Shown here: in pieces, positions 1 to 8,279 of the stretch
Position numbering within the stretch: position 1 is the stretch's first letter
Layout of the letters: each line of letters starts with the position of its first letter
Translations under genes and position numbers: made by a program
Notes under the pieces: model-generated
The model's database searches: none
What the model was told of the DNA's origin: nothing
The model's input: only the letters and a program-made list of their open reading frames with translations
NCBI RefSeq assembly: GCF_014637725.1
Contig: NZ_BMFC01000005.1
Location: forward strand, 62,001-126,000
Direction of reading: 5' to 3'
DNA: 64,000 bases
DNA from: Marivita lacus
GTDB lineage: Bacteria > Pseudomonadota > Alphaproteobacteria > Rhodobacterales > Rhodobacteraceae

Positions 1-487
1 CAGGCATGGAATCCGTGGGCGGGTGAATGCCGACAACGCGCGTGCAGCCCGCGAAATCGCCGAACGCGGCGAGAAACACGCAGCCGCCCTTGCCAGCGAG
101 CTGGCAGGAGAGATTTACGGCCTGAACGTGCTGGCCCGCCATATCGAGGACACCGACAGCAACACGACCCGTTTCCTGCTGATGGCCCGTGAGGGCGACA
201 CCACGCGGCGTGGCGATCACGGCATGATGACCACCTTCGTCTTCCAGGTCCGCAACATTCCGGCGGCGCTCTACAAGGCGATGGGCGGTTTCGCGACGAA
301 TGGCGTGAACATGACCAAGCTGGAGTCGTACATGGTTGACGGATCGTTTACCGCGACGCAGTTCTATGCCGATATCGAAGGCCACCCCGATGATCCTGCC
401 GTGGATCGCGCGCTGGAAGAGCTGGATTACTTCACCGACATGCTGAACATCCTCGGCACCTATCCCCGCGACCCCCGCCGCGACTGA
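1..487 (+). CDS. pheA: prephenate dehydratase, C-terminal part (cut by window edge)
   Basis: The reading frame is open from base 2, so the gene starts outside the window; the codon at 23 is an internal GTG. The visible ~160 residues hold the end of the dehydratase domain (DNARAAREIAERG, then the ...GLNVLARHIEDTDSNTTRF stretch that contains the conserved N-x-T-R-F signature) followed by an ACT domain with the NIPAALYKAMGGFA and NMTKLESYMV motifs. In this family the ACT domain binds phenylalanine and gives feedback inhibition; the enzyme converts prephenate to phenylpyruvate in phenylalanine synthesis. It is a monofunctional form as far as can be seen, with no chorismate mutase visible. It ends 10 bases before the converging EamA gene. 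Confidence 0.93.
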   Translation, partial: RHGIRGRVNADNARAAREIAERGEKHAAALASELAGEIYGLNVLARHIEDTDSNTTRFLLMAREGDTTRRGDHGMMTTFVFQVRNIPAALYKAMGGFATNGVNMTKLESYMVDGSFTATQFYADIEGHPDDPAVDRALEELDYFTDMLNILGTYPRDPRRD

Positions 488-497
488 AGCGCGCGCC

Positions 498-1355
498 TCA
501 ACCTGCCTTCTGTCGCGCTTCCCGATGCCAGACATACAGGCCTGCCGAAGCGATCACGAGGCTGCCGACGATTGTCCAGAAATCCGGAATCTCGGAGAAA
601 AAGATCACGCCCCAAAAGGCTGCAAACGCAAGCCCGGCATAGGAATACGGGGCCAGCATCGCGGCTTCGCCGATTGAAAACGCCCGTATCAGCGCAAGCT
701 GACCTATGGTGCCTGCGACAGCCACGATCACCATCAGTGCAACATCCGTTGCATTTGGGGTCTGCCATTGAAACGGCACGAGAATGCTCAGCAACACGGT
801 GCCAACGAACCCGGTGTAGAAGAGCGATGTCCAGACATCCTCATCCGCACCGACGCGACGGGTGAGCAAGGCATAGGCCGAATAGCAGACGGCAGCGCCA
901 AGCGGGAAAAGCGCCGCCGCACTGAAAACGTCGCTGCCGGGCCGAATGATGATCAGAGCCCCGATCATCGCTGCGACAATGCCGGCAACCCGCCGCACCC
1001 CAAGTTTTTCGCCAAGAAACAGCGCAGCACCCAGAGTGACGAGCATGGGATTCGTGGACATCAAGGCGGCTGCATCCGACAGCGGGATCAAGCTCAGGCC
1101 GGTAAAGAAACATGCCGTTGCGCTCATCAGCAGAATGGAGCGCAGGAACTGGAAGCCCGGGTATTTCGTGCGCACCACGGTTGTGAGCCTTGGCAGCACC
1201 AGCACGAACACCAGAAGCATCTGCCCGGCATATCTCGCCCACAATGCGGGAAGCACCCCGACGTTCGGAGCCAGCGCCTTGACCGTCGCGTCCATGATCG
1301 AAAAGCAGAAGATCGCGGTGATCATGAGAAGGATGGCACGGTTTTGTTCTGTCAT
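498..1355 (-). CDS. EamA-family (DMT superfamily) transporter
   Basis: A 285-residue, very hydrophobic protein with about ten predicted membrane helices and two EamA repeats: the first ends near RSILLMSATACFFTGLSLIPLSDAAAL and the second covers roughly residues 150-280. This is the inner-membrane drug/metabolite transporter fold; substrates in this family range from amino acids to nucleotides and cannot be read from sequence. I chose the ATG at 1355 (MTEQNRAILL); an in-frame TTG four codons earlier (1367) is possible, and no clear ribosome binding site decides between them. It converges on pheA and stands alone. Confidence 0.85.
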   Translation of the reverse strand: MTEQNRAILLMITAIFCFSIMDATVKALAPNVGVLPALWARYAGQMLLVFVLVLPRLTTVVRTKYPGFQFLRSILLMSATACFFTGLSLIPLSDAAALMSTNPMLVTLGAALFLGEKLGVRRVAGIVAAMIGALIIIRPGSDVFSAAALFPLGAAVCYSAYALLTRRVGADEDVWTSLFYTGFVGTVLLSILVPFQWQTPNATDVALMVIVAVAGTIGQLALIRAFSIGEAAMLAPYSYAGLAFAAFWGVIFFSEIPDFWTIVGSLVIASAGLYVWHREARQKAG

Positions 1356-1550
1356 GCTGCGCTTCAATTTAATCCAATGCGAAGCATGTCACTCTGCGCC
1401 TGTCCGGATTGCCAAGGATCGTTTCGCTTAGCACATACAGGCTTGCACACAAGCTCGGGCGCGTGAAGCAGGTGATAACACTGCCCGTGGCTTCACCAAT
1501 TCTTGACGGTTTGCAAACTTTGACGCGCCATTAACCGGGTTTGCAAAGTC

Positions 1551-1586
1551 AGGTCCGGATCGGACCTATTGTTTCGCCGCGAAACA
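1551..1586 (-). terminator. two small hairpins after ogt
   Basis: Just past the ogt stop lie two perfect inverted repeats: TGTTTCG/CGAAACA with a 3-base loop (1570..1586) and AGGTCCG/CGGACCT with a 3-base loop (1551..1567). Neither is followed by a long T run on the minus strand, so this is only a possible terminator. Two TTTGCAAA words flank the region at about 1510 and 1540. Confidence 0.35.
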
Positions 1587-1587
1587 T

Positions 1588-2046
1588 TCAGATCAACAAC
1601 CCAGCTGCCCCCTCGAGCCGCAGCAGCGCCACCTTGGTCTCGATCCCGCCATCGCCGGAATAGCCACCCAGCCCGTTTGACCCAAGCACCCGGTGGCAGG
1701 GGATCAGGATCGGGAGCGGGTTGCCCCCGCAGGCCTGCCCGATCGCCTGCGCCGTAACGCCCAGCACTGTTGCAAGATCGCCATAGGTCCGGGTCTCGCC
1801 AAACGGAATGGCCGACATCGCGGCGCAGACGGTGCGCTGAAAGTTGGAGCAGGTCAGCCGGATCGGCACCGTGAAATCCTGCCGCGTCCCGGCGAAATAT
1901 TCCGACAGTTGCACCGCCGCCTGCCGCAGAACCGGCGTGCCATCCTGCCGCCCGTCCCGCCATTTCAGCGCAGTCACCCCCACAGCATCCGACACAAGCG
2001 TCAGCGGGCCGAAGGGCGAATGTACGGACTGTTCGAAGCGGCTCAT
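1588..2046 (-). CDS. ogt: methylated-DNA--protein-cysteine S-methyltransferase
   Basis: 152 residues. The active-site motif PCHRVLG with the methyl-acceptor cysteine is present near residue 118, preceded by the helix-turn-helix segment TYGDLATVLGVTAQAIGQACGGNP typical of the Ogt/Ada C-terminal domain. The family repairs O6-alkylguanine by transferring the alkyl group to its own cysteine. The ATG overlaps the stop of the upstream DUF3253 gene as ATGA (2043..2046), so translation is probably coupled in the ileS-DUF3253-ogt unit. No AdaA-type N-terminal regulatory domain is attached. Confidence 0.95.
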   Translation of the reverse strand: MSRFEQSVHSPFGPLTLVSDAVGVTALKWRDGRQDGTPVLRQAAVQLSEYFAGTRQDFTVPIRLTCSNFQRTVCAAMSAIPFGETRTYGDLATVLGVTAQAIGQACGGNPLPILIPCHRVLGSNGLGGYSGDGGIETKVALLRLEGAAGLLI

Positions 2047-2279
2047 GGCTTCAGGCCCAACCGGATCGGCCCCTTGGCCTCCACCGGGTCGACGGCGTTG
2101 CCTTTCTGCGTTGCCACCAACGGCAATGTCGCCGCGACGCGCCGCACCTCGGGCATCAAGGGGCGCCAGTCGTCAGACAGCCTGCGTGCGGCTTCAGAGG
2201 GGCAAAAGGTCTTGCCGACCCCGCGCTGATGCGCGAGGTCGAGCAGGACATCTGCGATGACGTTATCCGAGGGCGTCAT
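2043..2279 (-). CDS. DUF3253 small protein
   Basis: A 78-residue protein starting at the ATG at 2279 (MTPSDNVIADVLLDLA...). The frame is open further upstream inside ileS, but that extension is basic, low-complexity shadow sequence, while the part from 2279 matches what I know of the DUF3253 family: a small helical, winged-helix-like protein with the motif GKTFCPSEAARRL and a C-terminal GPIRLGL segment. Function is not established for the family. Its first codons overlap the last codons of ileS by 17 bases (2263..2279), and its stop overlaps the ogt start by 4 bases, so it is sandwiched in a tightly coupled operon with a DNA-repair gene. Confidence 0.82.
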   Translation of the reverse strand: MTPSDNVIADVLLDLAHQRGVGKTFCPSEAARRLSDDWRPLMPEVRRVAATLPLVATQKGNAVDPVEAKGPIRLGLKP

Positions 2280-5253
2280 CGCACCGCTGGCAGGTGCCGG
2301 GATGCTGGTGCGTGCCCACATCCGGCAGGATCTTCCAGCAGCGCTGGCACTTCTCGCCTTCGGCTTTTTCGAACACCACGCCAACACCCGCAACCTCGGG
2401 AAGGCGGAACGCCTCTGCCGGGGCCGGATCGCCGGTCAGGCTGATCGCGGAAGTGATGCAGAGATCGTCAAAACTGACCGATTTCAGCGCCTCCAGCATC
2501 TCGGCATCGTCGATATGCACCACCGGTGCCGCTTCGAGAGAGGCCCCGATCACCTTGTCGGTGCGCTGCACCTCCAAAGCCGCAGTCACCGCACGGCGAG
2601 CGCGGCGTACCTTGGCCCATTTCGCGGCCAGCGCCTCGTCTTTCCACGATGCGGGCGTTTCCGGGATGTCCTGCAGATGGATCGAGCTGTCCTCGCCGGG
2701 GAAGCGGTCGAGCCAGACATCCTCCATCGTGAAGACCAGCACCGGGGCCAGCCACGTGGTCAGGCGGTGGAACAGAAGGTCCATCACCGTCCGCGCGGCA
2801 CGGCGGCGTGCTGTGTCGCCGTCACAATACAAAACGTCCTTGCGCACGTCGAAATAGAAGGCCGACAGCTCCACGGTGCAGAAGTTGAACAATTGCTGGA
2901 ACACCCCCTGGAAGTCGTAGGCGGTGTAGCCGTCACGCACCATCTCGTCGAGTTCGGCCAGACGGTGCAGCACATACCGCTCCAACTCGGGCATGTCCGC
3001 AGGTTCAACCCGGTCCGATTCCTCGAAATGCGACAGTGCACCCAGCAGGAACCGCATCGTGTTGCGCAGGCGACGGTAGCTGTCGGCGACGCCCTTGAGG
3101 ATCTCCGGCCCGATGCGGAGGTCGGCGGTGTAATCGGCCTGTGCCACCCAGAGGCGCAGGATGTCCGCGCCGTACTGCTTGGTCACGTCCTCGGGGGCGA
3201 CGGTGTTGCCCAGCGATTTGGACATCTTGTTGCCCTTCTCGTCGAGCGTGAAGCCGTGGGTCAGCACGCCGCGATAGGGCGCACGGCCCTGCGTGCCGCA
3301 GGACTGCAGCATCGACGAATGGAACCAGCCCCGGTGCTGGTCGGTGCCCTCGAGATAAAGATCGGCCAGACCGTCTTCGGACCCGTCCTCGCGGTCGCGC
3401 AGCACGAAAGCGTGGGTCGAGCCTGAATCGAACCACACGTCGAGGATGTCGAACACCTGGTCCCATTCGCTGGGATCATAGTCGTTTCCAAGGAACCGCT
3501 CTTTCGCGCCGGGCTTGTACCACGCATCGGCGCCCTCGGCTTCGAACGCCTCCAGCACCCGCGCGTTCACGGTCTCATCCCGCAGCAGGTAATCGCTGTC
3601 CGTGGGCATGGCACCTTTCTTGACGAAACACGTCAAGGGCACACCCCATGCGCGCTGACGCGAGAGCACCCAGTCGGGCCGCGCTTCGATCATCGAATAG
3701 AGCCTGTTGCGTCCGGTCTGCGGCGTCCATGTCACCAGTTGGTCGATGGAGGTCAGCGCGCGCTGCCGGATCGTCGTGCCATAGGTGTCCTGCCCGTCGC
3801 CCACGGGCCGGTCGATGGCGGCGAACCATTGCGGTGTGTTGCGGTAGATCACCGGCGCCTTGGAGCGCCAGCTGTGCGGATAGCTGTGCTTGATCTTGCC
3901 GCGCGCCAGCAGGCCACCGGTCTCGATCAGCTTGTTGATCACGGCGGTGTTGGCGTTGCCCTCCTTGCCCTTGCGGTCAAGGATGTAGGTGCCGCCAAAG
4001 AAGGGCAGATCGGCGCGGAAGCCGCCATCGTCCATCACGTTATACGTGATGACCTGCTCCAGCATGCCGAGATCGCGGTAAAGCTCGTATTCCTCCATCC
4101 CGTGCGACGGCGCGCAATGGACAAAGCCGGTGCCTTCGTCTTCGGTCACGAAATCGGCGGCGCGGAAATCGCGCGGGTCGTCCCATTCGCCGTTCCCGCC
4201 GTCTGCACCGGCCAGCGGATGTGCCAGCGCCATCGCGGCAAGCTGATGCGAGGTCACGTCACACAGGCGGCGATACATGCCATCGTCCAGTCGCGCCCGG
4301 CGCATCACCTCGCCAGCCAGCTTGTCGGCAAGGATATAGCGGTCGCCAATGCGCGCCCAGCATTCCTCGGGGCGGCCAGTGATCTCGTAGAGGCCGTAGG
4401 AGATGTCATCACCGAACACGACCGCCTTGTTCGACGGGATGGTCCAGGGCGTTGTCGTCCAGATCACCACGTAGGCACCCATGAAGGTGCCGCGCATCTT
4501 TTCCAGCGTGCGGATCACGTCGGCGCCCGCGTCGACGTTTTCCTCTTCGCCGGCACGGTCCATGTCAGGCATGTCGAAATCGGTGACGCGGAACTTGACC
4601 CAGATCGTGTGGCTTTCCTTGTCGTGATACTCGACCTCGGCCTCGGCCAGCGCGGTCTTTTCCACGGGCGACCACATGACAGGCTTGGACCCCTGGTACA
4701 GCGTTCCGGTCATCAGGAATTTCTGGAACTCCTCCGCGATGATCCGCTCGGCGCGAAAGTCCATCGTCAGATAGGGTTTGTCCCATGTGCCGGTGATGCC
4801 AAGGCGCTTGAACTCGTCGCGCTGGATATCGATCCAGCCTTCGGCGAACTTGCGGCATTCCTGACGGAAATCGACAACATCGACCTCGTCCTTGTTCTTG
4901 CCCTTGGCGCGGTACTGTTCCTCGATCTTCCATTCGATGGGCAGGCCGTGGCAATCCCAGCCGGGGATGTAGCGCGCATCGCGCCCCATCATCTGCTGGG
5001 ACCGGACCACCATGTCCTTGAGGATCTTGTTGAGCGCGTGACCGATATGCAGGTGGCCGTTGGCGTAGGGCGGGCCGTCATGGAGCGTAAACGGCTTGCG
5101 GCCCTCTGCCTTGTCGCGAAGCCGGTCGTAAACGCCCATCTTGGCCCATTTTTCCAGCCATGCCGGTTCGCGGGTGGGCAGGCCCGCGCGCATCGGGAAA
5201 TCGGTTTCGGGCAGGTTCAGCGTGTCTTTGTAATCAGGTGTTTCGGCGCACAT
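2263..5253 (-). CDS. ileS: isoleucine--tRNA ligase
   Basis: 996 residues, class I aminoacyl-tRNA synthetase. The HIGH motif appears as NGHLHIGHALNKILKD near residue 65, the KMSKS motif as GNKMSKSLGNTVAPEDV, and the C-terminal zinc finger as two CxxC pairs (CQRCWK and CQRCDD). A long editing (CP1) domain lies between HIGH and KMSKS. It charges tRNA-Ile with isoleucine. It is slightly longer than the E. coli type because of insertions in the editing region, as is usual in Rhodobacterales. It heads the minus-strand unit ileS-DUF3253-ogt. The start is the ATG at 5253; no strong ribosome binding site is seen. Confidence 0.98.
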   Translation of the reverse strand: MCAETPDYKDTLNLPETDFPMRAGLPTREPAWLEKWAKMGVYDRLRDKAEGRKPFTLHDGPPYANGHLHIGHALNKILKDMVVRSQQMMGRDARYIPGWDCHGLPIEWKIEEQYRAKGKNKDEVDVVDFRQECRKFAEGWIDIQRDEFKRLGITGTWDKPYLTMDFRAERIIAEEFQKFLMTGTLYQGSKPVMWSPVEKTALAEAEVEYHDKESHTIWVKFRVTDFDMPDMDRAGEEENVDAGADVIRTLEKMRGTFMGAYVVIWTTTPWTIPSNKAVVFGDDISYGLYEITGRPEECWARIGDRYILADKLAGEVMRRARLDDGMYRRLCDVTSHQLAAMALAHPLAGADGGNGEWDDPRDFRAADFVTEDEGTGFVHCAPSHGMEEYELYRDLGMLEQVITYNVMDDGGFRADLPFFGGTYILDRKGKEGNANTAVINKLIETGGLLARGKIKHSYPHSWRSKAPVIYRNTPQWFAAIDRPVGDGQDTYGTTIRQRALTSIDQLVTWTPQTGRNRLYSMIEARPDWVLSRQRAWGVPLTCFVKKGAMPTDSDYLLRDETVNARVLEAFEAEGADAWYKPGAKERFLGNDYDPSEWDQVFDILDVWFDSGSTHAFVLRDREDGSEDGLADLYLEGTDQHRGWFHSSMLQSCGTQGRAPYRGVLTHGFTLDEKGNKMSKSLGNTVAPEDVTKQYGADILRLWVAQADYTADLRIGPEILKGVADSYRRLRNTMRFLLGALSHFEESDRVEPADMPELERYVLHRLAELDEMVRDGYTAYDFQGVFQQLFNFCTVELSAFYFDVRKDVLYCDGDTARRRAARTVMDLLFHRLTTWLAPVLVFTMEDVWLDRFPGEDSSIHLQDIPETPASWKDEALAAKWAKVRRARRAVTAALEVQRTDKVIGASLEAAPVVHIDDAEMLEALKSVSFDDLCITSAISLTGDPAPAEAFRLPEVAGVGVVFEKAEGEKCQRCWKILPDVGTHQHPGTCQRCDDALG

Positions 5254-5681
5254 TTGGAGCGTCCTCGGGGTTCGGATCAGGGGGATGTGAGAGGAGCGGC
5301 GCGGGTGTCCATACGCCTTGTCCCGGCGGCTCGTATCGTTAGAGCGCCGGGCATGTAATTCGAAGGATGATCGCGATGCGGTGCGTCATGCGGCGCGTTA
5401 TAGGAGCGACGGGCTGCGACGTCCAGAGGTCTGAACCATGGCAAAATTTCGCCCCGTGACAGATCGGGGTTCTGCAAGTTTCCGCCGGTTGGCACATTGT
5501 CCGGACAGAATGCAGGAACTTGCCGAAGCGACACCGCTCATCCGGCTGCATCATGCCAGAAAACCCAGTTTTCGCAACGCATCCGTGCGGTCGCGCATTT
5601 CTTCTGCATCATGCCATGGCGTCGGGACTTTGGTGTTTGCCGTGTCCGACTGTCCCGGCCCGCAAAAAAGAGGAGAAGACC
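5254..5681. other. 428-base intergenic region, no gene recognised
   Basis: Lies between the divergent ileS and a small membrane-protein gene. The open frames here have no recognisable sequence. The only structure I see is an exact 13-base direct repeat CTGCATCATGCCA at 5546..5558 and 5604..5616, and a purine-rich ribosome binding site (AGGAGAAG, 5671..5678) for the following gene. It presumably carries both promoters. Confidence 0.5.
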
Positions 5682-5987
5682 ATGATCTACGAAAGCACTG
5701 ACTATCGCAATCCGAACGACCCCGCCCGCCGAGGTCATAAGCCGATGCCGGGCGACCCCCTTGACCCATTGGACATACCGGGCGGAGGTGGCTCTGCCAA
5801 AGGCCCTTTGATCGGTCTTGGTGTGATCCTTGCTGTCATCGTACTGATGGTTGCTCTTGCTTACGGGGCTGATCCGGAGGAGGCCGCGCCCGGTGTGGAC
5901 AGTGGTACCACCCAATCCATTCCCAGTGATGGCACGTCCGGTGGCATCCCGGTCGAACCGGCACCTGCACCGCAGCTTGGTGAATGA
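5682..5987 (+). CDS. small single-pass membrane protein, unknown function
   Basis: A 101-residue protein. The start is set by AGGAGAAG four bases upstream of the ATG at 5682; the frame is open upstream but that part reads as noise. Residues 1-40 are polar and proline/glycine-rich (RNPNDPARRGHKPMPGDP, ending in GGGG), residues 41-62 form one strong membrane helix (LIGLGVILAVIVLMVALAYG), and the tail is acidic and proline-rich (VEPAPAPQLGE). I do not recognise the family. The tail probably faces the periplasm, which is inference from the lack of positive charges there. Confidence 0.75.
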   Translation: MIYESTDYRNPNDPARRGHKPMPGDPLDPLDIPGGGGSAKGPLIGLGVILAVIVLMVALAYGADPEEAAPGVDSGTTQSIPSDGTSGGIPVEPAPAPQLGE

Positions 5988-6054
5988 GCGGGCAGATGAT
6001 GCCTCTTGACCGGCTTGTGCACCCCGTTCCAGCCCCGGAGCGGGGTGCGATGGT

Positions 6055-6777
6055 TCACACGTTGAACAGCGTTCCCACGAAATACGCGATGGCGGCGGCG
6101 GTTCCGCCGATCAGCAGCGTTTCCAGACCGGATCGCCACCACGGTGCCAGTGACCAGCGCGATTTATACGCGCCGATGCCAAAGAACGTGGCCAGCGTCA
6201 GGATGGTCGAGATGCGGAACGCGTCCTCCAACCCCAAGAGGAAGGGCAAAAGCGGGATCATGCCTGCGGCAAGAAACGCCGCGAAGGTGGCCCATGCCGC
6301 CCGGAGCGGGTGCGGATCGACCGAGGCCAGACCGTATTCGCCCTCGAGCATCATCTGCACCCATTGTTCGCGGTTTTGCGAGATTTGATCGACCGCGCCG
6401 TCAAGCGCCTCGCCCGACAGGCCCTTGCGGCGCAGGATTTCGCGCAGCTCGCGCTTTTCGCCCTCGGGGTATTTGCGGATATGGCGCTCCTCGATCTGGC
6501 GGAGCCGGCTGGCGTCATCCAGTTCGGCCTTGGTCCCGGAATAGTTTCCGGCGGCCATGGAAAACCCGTCTGCCAGCACGTTTGCGATGCCAAGCGCGAT
6601 GATGACCCAAGGCGACAGCCCCGCGCCCGCGACGCCAGCAACAATGGCGAAGGTCGTCACCGATCCGTCGATGGCCCCGTAGACGGTGTCGCGCAAATAA
6701 CCGCGCCCGGCGGGGGCGTTGATGCGGGCTTCGACTTCAGCCTGGCTGTGGCCGTGATCGCCTGGGTGTTGGTCCAT
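6055..6777 (-). CDS. VIT1/CCC1-family membrane transporter
   Basis: About 240 residues. The first helix begins at TVYGAIDGSVTTFAIVAGVAGAGLS, the family signature of vacuolar iron transporter homologues, and the N domain LADGFSMAAGNYSGTKAE is followed by a charged region with several E and K/R residues (EKRELREILRRKG) that in the family binds metal. Three more helices end the protein. Homologues export Fe2+/Mn2+ from the cytoplasm in plants and yeast; the bacterial role is inferred. Start options are ATG at 6777 (chosen, MDQHPGDHGH), 6789 or 6813. The N-terminus is histidine-rich. Confidence 0.88.
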   Translation of the reverse strand: MDQHPGDHGHSQAEVEARINAPAGRGYLRDTVYGAIDGSVTTFAIVAGVAGAGLSPWVIIALGIANVLADGFSMAAGNYSGTKAELDDASRLRQIEERHIRKYPEGEKRELREILRRKGLSGEALDGAVDQISQNREQWVQMMLEGEYGLASVDPHPLRAAWATFAAFLAAGMIPLLPFLLGLEDAFRISTILTLATFFGIGAYKSRWSLAPWWRSGLETLLIGGTAAAIAYFVGTLFNV

Positions 6778-6834
6778 AATTGTCAGCATGTGGCACGCGG
6801 GGCCAAGCTGCAATGGGGTTGATCAAATTCTGGA

Positions 6835-7842
6835 TCAGCGCGTCTTGGTGGCGAACAGTCCGGACAGCGCGGTCTTGACGATGGAACGGACCGACGGACG
6901 TTTGCCAGAGGCAAAGGGCAGTGGGCGGCAGACCTCGATCGCTGCGACACCTACGCGGGCGGTCAGCGCGCCATTGACGAGCCCCTCGCCAAAGCGCCGC
7001 GACAGCTTGCCGATGATGCTGCCACCAAGGATCGGCTCCAGCATGTCGTCGCCCACGGCAACGGCGCCGGTGGCCACCAGATGCGACAGCACAGCGCGGG
7101 TCAGACGCCAGCTTCCCAAGGTGCCGGAACGGCCGCCGTAGATCTCAGCAATGCGTCGGATCATGCGGATGTTCGCCCCAAGGGCCGCCACCACATCGGC
7201 CAGTGCAAGCGGCACAAGGGCGGTGACTGTCGCGACCTGCCGTGCGGCAGCCTCGACCTCGCGCCGTGCGGCGGCGTCCAGAGTGCCAAGCAGCTCGTGA
7301 TCCGCCAGCGCGATCAGGGCGGAGGCGTCGAACATGTCCGCCTCGCGGTCCTTCAGGCGGTCACGTCCCCATTTCGTGTCATCGCGGGCCGCGTAGAGGT
7401 CGGTCAGATCCTTCACCACTCTGCGGGCGGCGGTAAGGTCCTCACCGGCAAGCGCTGCATCGGCGGCGTGCTGGATGCGGTCGATCCGGCCCAGACGGGC
7501 GAAGGCCGACAGCTCCTTGACCACGATCATCAGGACAACCAGCAGGAACGCCGCGAACAGCGCCGCAACCGCGTAGCCGAGGTAGAGATTCTGGCTCACC
7601 AGACCGGTCACGAAATTCCAGGCGGCGACAGAGGCGACCGTGGTGATCAACAGCACCAGCAACGACCAGAACCACCGCGCGAGCCGCGACACGGGGCGCG
7701 CGGCAAGGGCGGCTGCGGTCATCATCGCCTGTCCCTGCGGCGCCGGTTCCAGCGTATCGGGCACCGGGGGTGCCTCGGCCGGGGTGGGGGCGGGGGCGTC
7801 ATCGTCCAGATCGAACAGGACCGGGCCTTTGGACTTGGTCAT
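6835..7842 (-). CDS. YcjF-like (TIGR01620/DUF697) inner-membrane protein
   Basis: 335 residues. An acidic proline-rich N-terminus (DLDDDAPAPTPAEAPPVP) is followed by two membrane helices (about residues 60-80 and 90-115) and a cytoplasmic helical domain with ALGANIRMIRRIAEIYGGR and DDMLEPILGGSIIGKLSRRFGEG, characteristic of YcjF/TIGR01620 proteins. Function is unknown; in enterobacteria ycjF sits with ycjX in a stress-induced pair. The start is the ATG at 7842, which overlaps the stop of the preceding GNAT gene as ATGA and has AAAGGA about ten bases upstream; the ATG at 7860 would bury more of that gene. Confidence 0.87.
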   Translation of the reverse strand: MTKSKGPVLFDLDDDAPAPTPAEAPPVPDTLEPAPQGQAMMTAAALAARPVSRLARWFWSLLVLLITTVASVAAWNFVTGLVSQNLYLGYAVAALFAAFLLVVLMIVVKELSAFARLGRIDRIQHAADAALAGEDLTAARRVVKDLTDLYAARDDTKWGRDRLKDREADMFDASALIALADHELLGTLDAAARREVEAAARQVATVTALVPLALADVVAALGANIRMIRRIAEIYGGRSGTLGSWRLTRAVLSHLVATGAVAVGDDMLEPILGGSIIGKLSRRFGEGLVNGALTARVGVAAIEVCRPLPFASGKRPSVRSIVKTALSGLFATKTR

Positions 7843-8279
7843 GGCTGTGTCCTTTGCCACTGGTAGCGGATGTCGGGCAGGCCTTCGTCATTGCCCGCGC
7901 CATCGGTGCGGTCCGTCTGGGCGAAGCCGTGCCGTTCGTAAAACGCTTGCGCGCGGGTGTTGGCCTGAAAGGTCCAGAGCGTCAGGTGATCGTGGTGCTG
8001 CATCGCATCGGCCAGAAGGCGCGTTCCGATGCCCTGACCACGCGCGTCGGGGGCGATGTAGAGTGCGTGAATGTCGTCCTTGTCGCGCGCCAGAAAGCCG
8101 GTGATTGTTTCGCACTCGGAAACAGTGACCCAGCCTCTCTGCACCATCATGTCGGCATGGGCGATGTCCTCGGCGCGGGTGTGAATGCGCGGCATCCACG
8201 GGGTCTCGTCGATCCACGCCGACAGGATCGCGCCGACGCGGCCCGCATCGAGCGGAGTGGCACGGCGCAACACGGTCAC
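7839..8279 (-). CDS. GNAT-family N-acetyltransferase
   Basis: 146 residues with the acetyl-CoA binding motif A region ALYIAPDARGQGIGTRLLADAM (pattern R/Q-x-x-G-x-G) and the C-terminal ANTRAQAFYERHGFAQTDR motif. Substrate is unknown. It starts with GTG at 8279, overlapping the ycjX stop as GTGA, and its own stop overlaps the next start as ATGA, so it is translationally coupled on both sides within the ycjX-GNAT-ycjF-like operon. Confidence 0.9.
   Translation of the reverse strand: MTVLRRATPLDAGRVGAILSAWIDETPWMPRIHTRAEDIAHADMMVQRGWVTVSECETITGFLARDKDDIHALYIAPDARGQGIGTRLLADAMQHHDHLTLWTFQANTRAQAFYERHGFAQTDRTDGAGNDEGLPDIRYQWQRTQP

Noticed and set aside
1493-1963. 156-codon minus-strand frame overlapping ogt
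   Set aside because: It overlaps the real ogt frame and lacks any motif; ogt has the PCHRV active site.
3739-5358. 539-codon frame antisense to ileS
   Set aside because: Complement of the synthetase codons; no domain, no ribosome binding site, and it runs past the ileS start into the intergenic region.
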